64,000 nt of DNA from Albimonas marina (lineage in GTDB: Bacteria > Pseudomonadota > Alphaproteobacteria > Rhodobacterales > Rhodobacteraceae): contig NZ_JARHUC010000007.1 of the NCBI RefSeq assembly GCF_029223255.1, positions 124,001 to 188,000 on the forward strand, written 5' to 3'. Below, in pieces: positions 8,869 through 18,912 of this stretch. Positions within the stretch are counted from its first letter, which is position 1; every line of letters starts with the position of its first letter. Below the pieces are notes generated by a model, which was not told the origin of the DNA, did not search any database, and saw nothing but the letters and a program-made list of their open reading frames with translations. The position numbers and the translations under genes are program-made.

Positions 8869-9666
8869 TCAGCCGCGGGCACCGTGGGCGGCGTCGGCGA
8901 GGCTCTTCACGAAGGAGAGGACCTCGGCCGGGGCGTCGCCGGCGGCGATGCGCTCGACGATGGCCGAGCCCACCACGACGCCGTCCGCGACCTGGCCGAT
9001 CTCGGCGGCGCGCGCCGGGGTCTTGATCCCGAAGCCCACGCAGATCGGCAGCGGCGTCGAGGCCTTGATCCGCGCCACCTCGGGACCGACGGCGGAGGCC
9101 GCGGCCTCGGCCGCGCCGGTGATGCCGGTGATCGAGACGTAGTAGACGAAGCCCGACGTGTTCGAGAGCACCTTGGGCAGGCGGCGGTCGTCGGTCGTGG
9201 GGGTCGCCAGGCGGATGAAGTTCAGGCCCGCGGCCTGGGCGGGGAGGCAGAGCTCCTCGTCCTCCTCGGGGGGCAGGTCGACCACGATCAGGCCGTCGAC
9301 GCCGGCGGACTTCGCCTCGGCGAGGAAGGTCTCGACGCCCATCGAATAGATCGGGTTGTAGTAGCCCATCAGGACCACCGGGGTCTCGTCGTCGCTCTCG
9401 CGGAGCTCGCGGACCACGCCGAGGGTCTTCTTCAGGGTCATCCCCGCCTCCAGCGCGCGCTGGCCGGCGAGCTGGATGGTGGGGCCGTCGGCCATCGGAT
9501 CGGTGAAGGGCAGGCCCAGCTCGATCACGTCGACGCCCGCGCCCGCGAGGCCCGTCACGATCTCCAGCGAGGTCTCGAGGTCGGGGTCGCCCGCCATCAC
9601 GTAGGAGACGAAGGCCGGCCGGCCCTCGGCCTTCAGCTTCGCGAAGCGTCGGTCGATGCGGGTCAT
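8869..9666 (-). CDS. trpA: Tryptophan synthase alpha subunit
   Basis: A 265-residue TIM-barrel enzyme that cleaves indole-3-glycerol phosphate to indole and glyceraldehyde 3-phosphate and channels indole to TrpB. Catalytic Glu49 ([10 protein letters not shown]) and Asp60 ([10 protein letters not shown]) are in place, as are the TTDDRR loop and the phosphate-binding GFGIKTPA and GSAIVE motifs. Length and start fit the family. It is the last trp gene on the minus strand, separated from trpB by a DUF2158-RGG gene, an uncommon arrangement because trpB and trpA are usually adjacent. Confidence 0.97.
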   Translation of the reverse strand: MTRIDRRFAKLKAEGRPAFVSYVMAGDPDLETSLEIVTGLAGAGVDVIELGLPFTDPMADGPTIQLAGQRALEAGMTLKKTLGVVRELRESDDETPVVLMGYYNPIYSMGVETFLAEAKSAGVDGLIVVDLPPEEDEELCLPAQAAGLNFIRLATPTTDDRRLPKVLSNTSGFVYYVSITGITGAAEAAASAVGPEVARIKASTPLPICVGFGIKTPARAAEIGQVADGVVVGSAIVERIAAGDAPAEVLSFVKSLADAAHGARG

Positions 9667-9806
9667 GCCGTCCTCATGCGCTTGGATCGGTGAAGTCGTC
9701 GGAGAGGGGGGCCGCGCCGGGCCCTGGGGCCCGGGCGGCGCAGGTCAGGGCGCGGGCGCGATCGCCCGACGCCGGTCGCAAGGCGGGCCTGAGGGCCCGC
9801 GCGCGA

Positions 9807-10226
9807 TCAATCGTCGTCGCGGAAGTACTTCTTCTCGCGCGGCTTGCCGTCCCAGCCGGTCTTGCCGCGACGGTTGTCGTCCCGGCCCGGCTTGCCGCCG
9901 AAGCCGCCGCCGTCCTCGTTGCGGTCGTTGAACCGACCGCCGCGGTCGCCGCCCCGGTCGCCGCCGCCGAAGCCGCCCCGGTCGCCGCCGCGGAAGCCGC
10001 CGCGATCCCCGCCCCGGTCGCCGCCGCGGAAGCCGCCGCGCTCGCCCCGGTCGTCGCCGCCGCGGAACTCCCACTTGTTGAGCAGGGAGTCGTTGAAGGT
10101 GTCGCGCCCGATCCTGCCCTCGTGGCACCAGACCACGCTGACGTCGTCACCCTCGACGCTTTCGACCGCCATGCGCATCGAGCCCGAGATCAGGACGACC
10201 ATGTCGCCCGCGCTGAATTTCGCCAC
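9807..10226 (-). CDS. DUF2158-like protein with RGG-repeat tail
   Basis: A 139-residue protein. Residues 1-52 (AKFSAGDMVVLISGSMRMAV...VVWCHEG) resemble the small DUF2158/YodC-type barrel domain: GD-V-L-SGS-MTV, then W-C. Residues 53-105 are a low-complexity run of RGG, RGGD, GGF and DRGG units, followed by a charged tail ending KKYFRDDD. RGG/RG boxes commonly bind RNA and promote condensation, so an RNA-associated role is a reasonable inference. The tail's repeated codons make the DNA repetitive (9940-10050). The gene sits between trpB and trpA on the same strand, with about 85 bases to trpB. The DUF2158 assignment is from pattern only. Confidence 0.65.
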   Translation of the reverse strand: MAKFSAGDMVVLISGSMRMAVESVEGDDVSVVWCHEGRIGRDTFNDSLLNKWEFRGGDDRGERGGFRGGDRGGDRGGFRGGDRGGFGGGDRGGDRGGRFNDRNEDGGGFGGKPGRDDNRRGKTGWDGKPREKKYFRDDD

Positions 10227-10311
10227 GTAACGTAACCTTCGATTCGCCCCGCCGCATCGCGGCTGGAACGTGGTTGTTCGCTCGCCCCGGACCCCCCGGA
10301 GCGATATTGGA

Positions 10312-11532
<1,221 letters not shown>

Positions 11533-11677
11533 GGGAACTCTCTCTCGCGCGCGTCGAGGGCGGTTTAACCCCTGACGGGCCGGAGGTGAAGGGGGCGCGG
11601 GGCGGCCGGGCGCCGTAGGACGCATTTCGATGCGCCAGGCGGGACGCGCGGACGGACGGGGCCGCCCGCGCCTTCCC

Positions 11678-12169
11678 TCAGAGCTTCATCTTGAAGCCCT
11701 GGTGGCTCTGCTCGAAGCCCTGGGCCTGCCAGAAGCGGTGGGCGTCGGGGCGGGCGTTGTTGGAGGTGAGCTGGAGGATCGCGGCGGCGCCCGAGCGGGC
11801 GATCTCGACCGCCTCGGCGATCATCTTCGCGCCCAGGCCCGTGCCGCGCAGGTCGCGCGCGATGCGCACGTTCTCGATCTCGGCGCGCGTGGCGCCGGCC
11901 CAGGAGATGCCGGGCATGAAGATCAGCTGGAAGCAGCCCACCACCGGGCCCGTCGCCCGGTCGCACGTCACCGCCACGTAGAGCGTGTTGCCCCGCTGCT
12001 CCTCGATCGCGTGGAAGGCGGCGAGATAGCGGGGGTCGTCGGCCGGCGCCTCGCGCTCGACGCCGAGGTCGTCGTCGCTCAGCAGGGCCACGACGGCGGG
12101 AAGGTCGGCCTCGCGCGCGGGGCGCACGATCAGCGTTTCGGCCTGCGGTTCGGCGAGGGTCTCGGTCAT
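11678..12169 (-). CDS. GNAT family N-acetyltransferase
   Basis: A 163-residue GCN5-related acetyltransferase. The acetyl-CoA pyrophosphate-binding motif A is [23 protein letters not shown] (R/Q-x-x-G-x-G/A form), followed by the beta5 stretch [34 protein letters not shown], typical of small-molecule acetyltransferases. The acceptor is unknown. The start codon overlaps the stop of the upstream serine hydrolase by four bases (ATGA), so the two are probably translationally coupled. Confidence 0.88.
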   Translation of the reverse strand: MTETLAEPQAETLIVRPAREADLPAVVALLSDDDLGVEREAPADDPRYLAAFHAIEEQRGNTLYVAVTCDRATGPVVGCFQLIFMPGISWAGATRAEIENVRIARDLRGTGLGAKMIAEAVEIARSGAAAILQLTSNNARPDAHRFWQAQGFEQSHQGFKMKL

Positions 12170-13332
12170 GAAAGCTCCCGGTAGACGGCCCGCTCGAAGC
12201 TCTCGAACGCCGCGCGGGCGGGGGGCGAGAGGAACGGGCTCTGCTGCATCATCAGGACCGCCGCGAGGCCCGAGGCCGGGTCGATCCAGTAATGGGTGTT
12301 GAACAGCCCCGCCCAGAACAGCGTGCCGGCCCGGCGCATGCCGGGCACGTCCTGCTCGACGCGCATGAACAGGGGGGTGTGGGTCTTCTCGACGCCGGGG
12401 AAGATCTCCAGCGGCGCGGTCAGCATGGGCAGGGCGCTGGGCAGGTTGCGCACGCGCAGGTCGCCGATGATGCTGGCGGACATGGCGCGCACCGTCTCGG
12501 GCGCGAAGACGCGGACGCCGTCGAGCTCGCCGTCGCGCAGGATCATGCGGGCGAAGCGGGCGTAGTCGGGGGCCGTCCCCGACATGCAGCCGCCCATGGC
12601 GAAGAAGCCGTCGGGGTATTCGCCGATGCCGGGGGCGGGGGCGAGGCGGCCGTCCTCGCCGGGGCGATGGTTGGAGACGAGGCGCGGGCGCATCGCCTCG
12701 GTCAGCGTCACGTCGGTGGAGGTCATGCCCAGGGGGCCGAGGATCTCGCGCGCCAGGAACTCGCGGATCGGCTCGCCCGCGATCTCCTCGATGGCGATGC
12801 CGATCCAGTCGATGGCGACCGAGTATTCCCAGCGCTCCCCCGGCTCGCGCAGGAAGGGGAAGTTGGCCAGGCCCGCGCGGCCCGCGTCCCGCCGCTTCAC
12901 CCCGCGCTGGGCGAGCAGGCGCAGCTGGTCGGCGTTCCACATCTCGTAGCCCAGGCCCGCGGTGTGGCTGGCGAGCTGGCCCAGCGTGACCGGGCGGCGG
13001 CGGGGGCGGAAGCGGGGCGTGTCGCCGTCGAACCCGTCGAGCACGGGCAGGGCGCCGAGGTCGGGGAGCAGCGCGCCGGCGTCGTCGTCGAGGCTGCACC
13101 GCCCCTGTTCGACCAGGCGCATCAGGGCCGCGCAGCCGATCGCCTTGGTCATCGAGGCGATCTGGAACACCGAGTCGAGCGTCATCGGCTGGGCGCCGCC
13201 GGCGGCGCGCAGGCCGTGGGCGCTCTGGTGCAGGGTTCCGTGGTGGTCGGCGACCACCGCGACGCAGCCGACCGTGTCGCCGGCCTGCACATGCGCCTCC
13301 AGCGCCTCGGAAATCGCCGCGATCACGGGCAT
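12166..13332 (-). CDS. Serine hydrolase, beta-lactamase/EstB family
   Basis: A 388-residue class C beta-lactamase-like hydrolase. The nucleophile motif SMTK is at residues 60-63 (QIASMTKAIGC), the second motif is a Tyr in WEYSVAIDWIG, and the C-terminal part has LFWAGLFNTHYWIDP, matching the EstB-type esterase/transpeptidase-like group rather than true AmpC. No signal peptide is visible, arguing for a cytoplasmic esterase or D-aminopeptidase-like role rather than antibiotic resistance. It is coupled to the GNAT gene by a 4-base overlap and interrupts the usual trpF-trpB neighbourhood. Confidence 0.85.
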   Translation of the reverse strand: MPVIAAISEALEAHVQAGDTVGCVAVVADHHGTLHQSAHGLRAAGGAQPMTLDSVFQIASMTKAIGCAALMRLVEQGRCSLDDDAGALLPDLGALPVLDGFDGDTPRFRPRRRPVTLGQLASHTAGLGYEMWNADQLRLLAQRGVKRRDAGRAGLANFPFLREPGERWEYSVAIDWIGIAIEEIAGEPIREFLAREILGPLGMTSTDVTLTEAMRPRLVSNHRPGEDGRLAPAPGIGEYPDGFFAMGGCMSGTAPDYARFARMILRDGELDGVRVFAPETVRAMSASIIGDLRVRNLPSALPMLTAPLEIFPGVEKTHTPLFMRVEQDVPGMRRAGTLFWAGLFNTHYWIDPASGLAAVLMMQQSPFLSPPARAAFESFERAVYRELS

Positions 13333-13387
13333 TCGTCCCCTCCCCTTATGGTTTTGCGGGGACGATAGCCGAGGCGGCGGCCCGGTT

Positions 13388-14041
13388 CTACGCCGGAAGC
13401 GCCGCAGCCTGGGCGGCCTTGCAGAAGGCGCGGATCAGGTCGGGATCCTTCACGCCGGGGGCCGATTCGACGCCGGAGGACAGGTCCACCTGCTGCGCGC
13501 CGGTCAGGCGCACGGCCTCGGCCACGTTGCCCGCCGTCAGGCCCCCCGCCAGCATCCACGGCGTCGCCCAGCGGCGGCCCTGGATCAGGCGCCAGTCGAA
13601 GGGCAGGCCCGAGCCGCCGGGCAGGGGCGCGCCCTTGGGGGGCTTGGCGTCGATCAGCAACTGGTCGGCGGCGCGCGAATGCTCGGCGATGGCCGCGAGG
13701 TCGCCCTCGTCCGCCACCCCGATCGCCTTCATCACCGGCAGGCCGAAGCGCTCGCGCACCTGGGCCACGCGCTCGGGGCTCTCGGCGCCGTGGAGCTGGA
13801 TCATGTCGATCGGGGCGGCGTCCATCAGCCGGTCGAGCAGCGTGTCGTCGGCGTTCACCGTCAGCACCACCTTGCACAGGCCCGGCGGGGCCGAGACGGC
13901 GAGGTCGGCGATCTCGGCCAGCGAGCGGTGGCGCGGCGACTTGGGGAAGGAGACGAAGCCCACGTAGGCCGCGCCGGCGGCGGCGGCGGCGGCGACGTTG
14001 GCGGCGGTGTCCAGGCCGCAGATCTTCACGCGGACGGTCAT
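13388..14041 (-). CDS. trpF: Phosphoribosylanthranilate isomerase
   Basis: A 217-residue TIM-barrel isomerase that catalyses the Amadori rearrangement of phosphoribosylanthranilate in tryptophan synthesis. The N-terminal VKICGLDT carries the catalytic cysteine (Cys8); [22 protein letters not shown] and [15 protein letters not shown] are family motifs, with the catalytic Asp expected in the central part. It follows lapA on the same strand, as in many Rhodobacterales, but a strong hairpin separates the two. Confidence 0.96.
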   Translation of the reverse strand: MTVRVKICGLDTAANVAAAAAAGAAYVGFVSFPKSPRHRSLAEIADLAVSAPPGLCKVVLTVNADDTLLDRLMDAAPIDMIQLHGAESPERVAQVRERFGLPVMKAIGVADEGDLAAIAEHSRAADQLLIDAKPPKGAPLPGGSGLPFDWRLIQGRRWATPWMLAGGLTAGNVAEAVRLTGAQQVDLSSGVESAPGVKDPDLIRAFCKAAQAAALPA

Positions 14042-14064
14042 GGCGAGCCCTCGTCGGAATGAGA

Positions 14065-14093
14065 CGCGCGCCCCCCGGGTCGGGGGGCGCGCG
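14065..14093 (-). terminator. Strong GC hairpin between lapA and trpF
   Basis: A perfect 12-bp stem (14065-14076 with 14082-14093) and 5-base loop lie just after the lapA stop. No U-run follows, so it may be an attenuating hairpin or mRNA 3'-end barrier rather than a full intrinsic terminator. Confidence 0.5.
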
Positions 14094-14112
14094 CGGTCAG
14101 GTCAGGATCGGA

Positions 14113-14463
14113 TCAGCCGCGGGTCAGGCCGAGGATGTCGTGGTCTTCCTCGCCCGCCTTCTGCGCCAGGCGCCGGTTCTCGGCGTCCAGGCGCGCGGCC
14201 TCCTTCTTGTAGAGCCGTTCCTTGCGGCGGTGCTCGGTCTCGCGCAGCATCTCGAGCACGAGCCCGATCAGGATGCCCAGGAACACCGCCAGGAACAGCG
14301 CGACGTAGATCGGCAGCGTGACCTCGGTCGGGATGCCCTCGGCCCCCGGCACGCCGACGCCCTCGGGCAGCCAGCGCAAGGTCACGGGCCCGCGATTCGC
14401 GATCGCCAGAAGCACGGCCGCGACGGCGACCACGATCAGGAACAGGTACTTGAGATAGCGCAC
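14113..14463 (-). CDS. lapA: LapA family inner-membrane protein
   Basis: A 116-residue protein with two transmembrane helices (about residues 4-22 and 50-72) and a cytoplasmic charged coiled tail (EMLRETEHRRKERLYKKEAARLD). It has the LapA/DUF1049 signature ANRGPVTLRWLP between the helices. In E. coli LapA works with LapB in controlling lipopolysaccharide assembly; in alphaproteobacteria it is found next to ihfB, as here (57-base gap), and its exact role is less clear. Confidence 0.88.
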   Translation of the reverse strand: MRYLKYLFLIVVAVAAVLLAIANRGPVTLRWLPEGVGVPGAEGIPTEVTLPIYVALFLAVFLGILIGLVLEMLRETEHRRKERLYKKEAARLDAENRRLAQKAGEEDHDILGLTRG

Positions 14464-14520
14464 CCAGCTCTCCCCTCGGATTTCCAGGCGCGCCCGGAAC
14501 CGAAGCCGCCGCGCCCTGTC

Positions 14521-14829
14521 TCAGTCCTCGTCGTCGTCGTCCCCGTCCGCGCCGCCGTTCAGGCGCATGCGCAGCTCCTTGCCCGTCTTGAAGAAGGGCA
14601 CGTGCTTTTCGGGCACGGGGACCGCCTCCCCCGTTCGGGGATTGCGGCCCATTCTTGCATCCCGCCGCTTCACAGAGAAGGCGCCGAAGCCGCGCAGTTC
14701 GACCCTGTCTCCCGACGACAGGGCGGACGCGATTTCGTCGAAGACGGTCGAGACGATGCGCTCGACGTCCCTGTGATATAGATGCGGGTTTTCCTCGGTC
14801 AGGCGCTGTATCAGCTCCGACTTGATCAT
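14521..14829 (-). CDS. ihfB: Integration host factor beta subunit
   Basis: A 102-residue HU/IHF-family DNA-bending protein. [16 protein letters not shown] is the standard IhfB start, [29 protein letters not shown] the DNA-binding beta arm with the intercalating proline in RNPRTG, and [15 protein letters not shown] the C-terminal helix. An acidic DDDDED tail follows. It pairs with IhfA, not present here. Confidence 0.96.
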   Translation of the reverse strand: MIKSELIQRLTEENPHLYHRDVERIVSTVFDEIASALSSGDRVELRGFGAFSVKRRDARMGRNPRTGEAVPVPEKHVPFFKTGKELRMRLNGGADGDDDDED

Positions 14830-14949
14830 CCCTGTCCCCTCTCGTGGCGAGGGCTAAGCCTCCGATCCCCCGCCTCGTGATTCATTATCCGTGGTTCGAA
14901 TACCGTTGTCACATCATTTGAGGCGAAAAAAGCGCCTATCGCAACGCAA
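14830..14949 (-). promoter_or_regulatory. AT-rich leader of ihfB
   Basis: This 120-base gap is markedly richer in A/T than its surroundings (14880-14940) and holds an AGGCG/CGCCT hairpin with a T-run on the minus strand. It likely contains both the sppA 3' end and the ihfB promoter; individual boxes could not be fixed. Confidence 0.35.
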
Positions 14950-15831
14950 TCACTGGAGAATAGAGTAGAATCTGGGTCCGAACGTCAACCGTTTCAGTTG
15001 CGCGGTCATGGCGTCGAATTCCGACAGGTGGAGGCCGAGAAGCTTTCCGAGCAGCGACTCGCCTTCCCGCTCCACTTCCGCCTGGCGCACCGGCAGGTCG
15101 GAGGGCACCCCCTGCGAGACCAGCCAGGAGAGCGCCTCGTCGGGGCCGCCGATGTCGTCGATCAGCCCGCGCTCCAGCGCCTGGCGGCCCGAGAAGGCGC
15201 GCCCGTTGGCCGCCTCGTCCAGCGCGGCGTCCGAGAGCGCGCGCCGCTCCCCCACCAGGCCGCGGAACCACTGGTAGGCGTCGGCCATCAGCTCCTCCTC
15301 CCAGGCGTCGACCTCGGGGGGCGTGGCCGAGAAGGGCGAGGGGCGGGCCTTGTAGATGTCGGAGCGCCGCTCGGAGATGGTCACGCCCAGCCGGTCCATC
15401 AGGCCGCGCACGTCGACCTCCTGCTTCACCACGCCGATCGAGCCGGTCAGGGTGTTGCCGCGCGCCACGATATGGTCGGCGGCGATGGCGGCGATGTAGC
15501 CGCCCGAGGCCGCGACCTCCTCCATCTGGGCGACGACGGGCTTGGCGACGGCGATCTTGCGGATCGCCTCGTAAAGCGCCTCCGACCCCGCGACGGTGCC
15601 GCCGGGACTGTCGATGCGGATCATCACGCCCGCGACCGAGGCGTCCTCGGCCAGGTCCTTGAGCAGCGCGTCGCGCGCGGGATCGGCGGTGATCAGGCCG
15701 GACACGTCGAAACGGGCGACATGGGGTCCGGGGCGGCCGACCTCGACCGCGTCGGTGGTCGTGGCGGCGTAGATCGCGACGCCCAGCACCGCGAGGGCGA
15801 AGAGACGCCAGAATGTGAAGATGCGCTTCAT
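14950..15831 (-). CDS. sppA: Signal peptide peptidase SppA (S49 family)
   Basis: A 293-residue membrane-anchored serine protease that degrades cleaved signal peptides. One N-terminal transmembrane helix (residues 4-23) is followed by a periplasmic catalytic domain. Ser109 in the VAASGGY motif and Lys161 in IYKARPSPF form the Ser/Lys dyad; the 52-residue spacing is that of the short Bacillus-type SppA. DSPGGTVAGSE and LTGSIGVV are further signatures. The start at 15831 places the helix at the N-terminus; upstream sequence is low complexity. It is encoded upstream of ihfB on the same strand. Confidence 0.93.
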   Translation of the reverse strand: MKRIFTFWRLFALAVLGVAIYAATTTDAVEVGRPGPHVARFDVSGLITADPARDALLKDLAEDASVAGVMIRIDSPGGTVAGSEALYEAIRKIAVAKPVVAQMEEVAASGGYIAAIAADHIVARGNTLTGSIGVVKQEVDVRGLMDRLGVTISERRSDIYKARPSPFSATPPEVDAWEEELMADAYQWFRGLVGERRALSDAALDEAANGRAFSGRQALERGLIDDIGGPDEALSWLVSQGVPSDLPVRQAEVEREGESLLGKLLGLHLSEFDAMTAQLKRLTFGPRFYSILQ

Positions 15832-15932
15832 GAAACGGGTCTTCTCACGGTCGGCGGCGGCCGTCCAGCGCGAACCGCGCGGCGCCCCTGCAGGCGGGCG
15901 GGGCGGCGCCGCGGGCGGGCTCGGCCAGGGGA

Positions 15933-16637
15933 TCAGGCGGGCGCGCCGTGAACGGCCTCGATCTCGGCGGCGACCAGCGCCTGGAGCCGCCACAGGTAGC
16001 GGTCGTGGATCCCCAGCGCCTCGAGATGGACGACGGTGTTGCGCAGGTATTCGGCGCAGCTTCCCGCGGGGCCGGCGGCGCGGGCGATGCGCGCGGCCTG
16101 CGCCTCGATCGGCAGGTGCAGCACGCCGCGGGCCGCGGGGGGCGCGCAGTAGAAGGCGAGCGTGCGGATCGTCTCGCCCCCCGCCCGCGCCGGCACCCAG
16201 CGCAGCCAGGGCCGGTCCTCCTGCCAGGCGACCTCCCGCTCGAGCAGGCGCAGCATCCGTCCCTCGGGGTCGTCCTCGGGCATCCGGTAGGCGACGCCCA
16301 CGCAGGAGCCGCCGCGGGCGAGCGCCATCATCAGCCCGGGCTCGGCGGGCGTGGCGCGCCAGTCGTGCATGTCCATGCAGAAGGCCCGCCGCCAGCCGTG
16401 GACGGCGACGCGCCGGGCCTCGAGATGCTCGAAGGCCGGCTTCCAGATCAGGGAGCCGTAGGCGAAGACCCAGAACGGCCCCCCCTGGGCGCCGTCCAGC
16501 AGCTCGCGCGCGAGGGCGCGCTTGTCGTCCTCGGTCAGGGGCGTGCCCCAGTCGGGCGGCGCCTCGCCCGCGTGCGGGGCGATGCGGCGCACGTGGGCCT
16601 CGGTCAGCGCGGGGCGACGGGGGGCGGCTGGGGGCAT
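15933..16637 (-). CDS. chaC: ChaC-type gamma-glutamylcyclotransferase
   Basis: A 234-residue protein of the ChaC family, which degrades glutathione to 5-oxoproline and Cys-Gly. The substrate-binding motif is FAYGSLIWKP; GWRRAFCMDM, the ARGGSCVGVAYRMPEDD stretch and LLEREVAW follow in family order. The C-terminal part (GSCAEYLRNTVVHLEALGIHDRYLWRLQ) is characteristic. It is 23 bases downstream of the lipoate ligase gene, so probably co-transcribed. The window also encodes HyuA/HyuB, whose family includes 5-oxoprolinases, but no direct link is shown. Confidence 0.9.
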   Translation of the reverse strand: MPPAAPRRPALTEAHVRRIAPHAGEAPPDWGTPLTEDDKRALARELLDGAQGGPFWVFAYGSLIWKPAFEHLEARRVAVHGWRRAFCMDMHDWRATPAEPGLMMALARGGSCVGVAYRMPEDDPEGRMLRLLEREVAWQEDRPWLRWVPARAGGETIRTLAFYCAPPAARGVLHLPIEAQAARIARAAGPAGSCAEYLRNTVVHLEALGIHDRYLWRLQALVAAEIEAVHGAPA

Positions 16638-16660
16638 GGCGGGGGACCGGGGGCGGAGGC

Positions 16661-17743
16661 TCAGGGGATGCGGCGCAGCCAGGCGTCGGAGGCGTATTTC
16701 TCCGCCGCCAGCGTCTCGGCCGCGGCCAGCTCCCCGGGCGTCAGCGCGTCGGGGGTCCCGCCGTGGAGGGCGACGAAGGAGGCGGTCAGCCGCTCGATCA
16801 CCTGCTCGCGCGGCAGGCCGGTCTGGCTGCGCACGGGATCGACGCGCTTGGCGGCGCTGGCGATGCCCTTGTCCGAGATCTTCTCGCGCCCGATGCGCAG
16901 CACGCGGGCCATCTTCTCGCCGTCCATGTCGTAGGCCATGGTCACGTGATGCAGCACCGCGCCGCCGGCGAAGCGGCGCTGCGCGGCGCCGCCGATCTTG
17001 CCCTTGGGCGAGGCGATGTCGTTGAGCGGCTTGTACTCGGCGTCGATCCCCACGCCCTGCAGCGCCGTGATCACCCACTGGTCGAGATAGGCGTAGCTGT
17101 CCGCGAGGCTCATGTCCGCCACCAGCGCGTCGGGGGCGTAGAGCGAATAGGTGATCGTGGCGCCCGGCTCGACCAGCATCGCGCCGCCGCCGGTGGCGCG
17201 GCGCACCACCTCGATGCCATGGGCCTGCGCCTGCGCGAGATCCACCTCGTTGCTCAGCGACTGGAAGTTGCCGATCACGATGGCCGGCCGCTCCCACCCC
17301 CACCAGCGCAGGGTGGGGGGGCGGCGCCCGGCCGCGACCTCGCGCGCCAGCACCTCGTCGAGGGCCATCTGCATCGGCGGGGTCACCGGCTGCTCGCCGA
17401 TGATGCGCCATTCGTGGTCGCGCCAGGTGCGCGCGAGGCCCAGCGCCCGGCGCACGGCGATGGCGACCGCCTCGGGCGAGAAGCCGACCAGCGCCGCCTC
17501 GGGGCGCAGGCCGCGGCGGATGGCGGCGGCGAGGGTCTCGACCGGGGCGTCCGCAGGCAGGCCCGTGAGCGCGGCGAGGATGTCGTCGAGCGCCTCGTCC
17601 GGCTCGAGGAAGAAGTCGCCCGAGATCCGCACGTCGGCGAGCCGTCCGTCGCGCACGCCCAAGTCCGCGATCACCAGCTTGCCGCCGTGGACCTTGTATT
17701 CGCCATGCAGCGCGGGGCGGTCGTCGGGGGCGGCGTCGGTCAT
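16661..17743 (-). CDS. Lipoate-protein ligase A-like protein with N-terminal accessory domain
   Basis: A 360-residue protein. Residues about 115-330 form the LplA/BPL catalytic fold: IGEQPVTPPMQMALDE, the RRATGGGAMLVEPG lipoyl-AMP motif and SPKGKIGGAAQRRFAGG with the expected lysine. Residues about 10-100 (HGEYKVHGGKLVIADLGVRDGRLADVRISGDF...) resemble the small accessory domain that E. coli LplA carries at its C-terminus, so the domain order is permuted. It probably salvages lipoate or transfers octanoate onto 2-oxoacid dehydrogenase or GcvH proteins. An amidotransferase role is a possible alternative. Confidence 0.8.
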   Translation of the reverse strand: MTDAAPDDRPALHGEYKVHGGKLVIADLGVRDGRLADVRISGDFFLEPDEALDDILAALTGLPADAPVETLAAAIRRGLRPEAALVGFSPEAVAIAVRRALGLARTWRDHEWRIIGEQPVTPPMQMALDEVLAREVAAGRRPPTLRWWGWERPAIVIGNFQSLSNEVDLAQAQAHGIEVVRRATGGGAMLVEPGATITYSLYAPDALVADMSLADSYAYLDQWVITALQGVGIDAEYKPLNDIASPKGKIGGAAQRRFAGGAVLHHVTMAYDMDGEKMARVLRIGREKISDKGIASAAKRVDPVRSQTGLPREQVIERLTASFVALHGGTPDALTPGELAAAETLAAEKYASDAWLRRIP

Positions 17744-17828
17744 GGGCGGTCTCCTGCACGGCGGGTGGAGACCGATATGGACCCGCGCGGGGCCGAGGAC
17801 CAGAGGGGGCGGCGGCGCGTCCCGGCCC

Positions 17829-18012
17829 GGAGGCGCCGCGTCGACCCGTGCGCCCGGGGCGAGGCCGCGCCCGCGGCGCGCGGCGGACGCGGCGACGTCG
17901 GCCCGCTCTCCCGGACGCGGGCGGCGGGAGAGGGTGCGTCCGGGCGCCCCCGGCCGCCGCGCGCCGCGGGCGGGAGGGGAAGGCCGGGCGCGACGTCGGC
18001 CGCGGCGCCTCC
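17829..18012. repeat. Family B inverted-repeat element (B3)
   Basis: It begins GGAGGCGCCGCGTCGAC and ends CGCGGCGCCTCC as an imperfect terminal inverted repeat, with inner CCGCGGCGC/GCGCCGCGGG complementary blocks. It fills the gap between the lipoate ligase and EamA genes, where no coding capacity was recognised. Confidence 0.65.
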
Positions 18013-18030
18013 TGCGCCGGGGCGCGGGGC

Positions 18031-18912
18031 TCACCCCCGCAGGCGATGCTCTCGCCACAGGACGAAGCCGCCGCTCGCCACGATCACCGCGGCGCCCAGA
18101 ACGGCGGGGGCGTCGGGGATCTCCCGCCAGATCAGCCAGCCCAGCAGGGTCGCCCAGATCAGGGCGGTGTAGTCGAGCGGCGCCACCACCGCCGCGGGCG
18201 CGAGGCGGAAGGCCTGGGTCATCATCGTCATGCCCGCGGTGCCGAAGACCGCGATGGCCCCGAACAGCCACAGGTCCTGCGCCCGCAGCGGGATCCAGAC
18301 GAAGGGCACGACCATCCCGCTCAGCAGCGCCGCGGCGCCGGTGAGGTAGAGGAGCAGGGTCCACACGCTCTCGCGCGGGTCGAGCCAGCGGGCGCCGATC
18401 ATCAGGAAGGCGTAGACGAAGGCGGTGGCGACCGGCAGCAGGGAGACGGGGCGGAAGGTCTCGGCCCCCGGGCGGACCACGATCAGCACCCCCACGAAGC
18501 CCGCCAGCACCGCCAGCCAGCGCCGCCAGCCCACCGGCTCGGCCAGCAGCAGGGCCGAGAGGGCGGTGATGAACAGGGGCGCGACGAAGGCCAGCGCCGT
18601 CGCCTCGGCCAGGCCCATGCGGCTGATCGAGGTGAAGAACAGCAGCGTCGCGACGATCCACAGCGCCCCCCGCACCACGTGCGCCGCCGGCCGGTGCGAG
18701 CGCAGCGCCCCCGCGCCCCCCGTCGCCCAGGCCAGCGCGATGGCGAAGGGCAGGGCGATGGCGTTGCGCAGGAACAGGATCTGCAGGGGCGAGTAGGTGG
18801 CGGTCAGCGTCTTGGCGATGGCGTCGTTGACGCTCAGGCTCGCCACCCCCACGCACATCAGCAGCGCCCCGGCGGCGGGGCTGCCGATGGGGGTCATGCG
18901 CGCGTCGGTCAT
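18031..18912 (-). CDS. DMT superfamily (EamA) transporter
   Basis: A 293-residue protein with ten predicted transmembrane helices arranged as two EamA repeats, starting with LLMCVGVASLSVNDAIAKTL and SPLQILFLRNAIALPFA, typical of RhaT/EamA drug and metabolite exporters. The substrate is unknown. It lies between rpsA and the lipoate ligase on the minus strand, with large GC-rich gaps on both sides, so it is probably transcribed separately. Confidence 0.87.
   Translation of the reverse strand: MTDARMTPIGSPAAGALLMCVGVASLSVNDAIAKTLTATYSPLQILFLRNAIALPFAIALAWATGGAGALRSHRPAAHVVRGALWIVATLLFFTSISRMGLAEATALAFVAPLFITALSALLLAEPVGWRRWLAVLAGFVGVLIVVRPGAETFRPVSLLPVATAFVYAFLMIGARWLDPRESVWTLLLYLTGAAALLSGMVVPFVWIPLRAQDLWLFGAIAVFGTAGMTMMTQAFRLAPAAVVAPLDYTALIWATLLGWLIWREIPDAPAVLGAAVIVASGGFVLWREHRLRG

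Noticed and set aside
9940-10050. Short regular repeats suggesting a CRISPR array
   Set aside because: The repeats are the codons of an RGG-rich protein tail, with no spacers and no cas genes.
12166-13332. Antibiotic-resistance beta-lactamase
   Set aside because: No signal peptide is visible and the sequence resembles EstB-type esterases; SxxK alone does not show lactamase activity.
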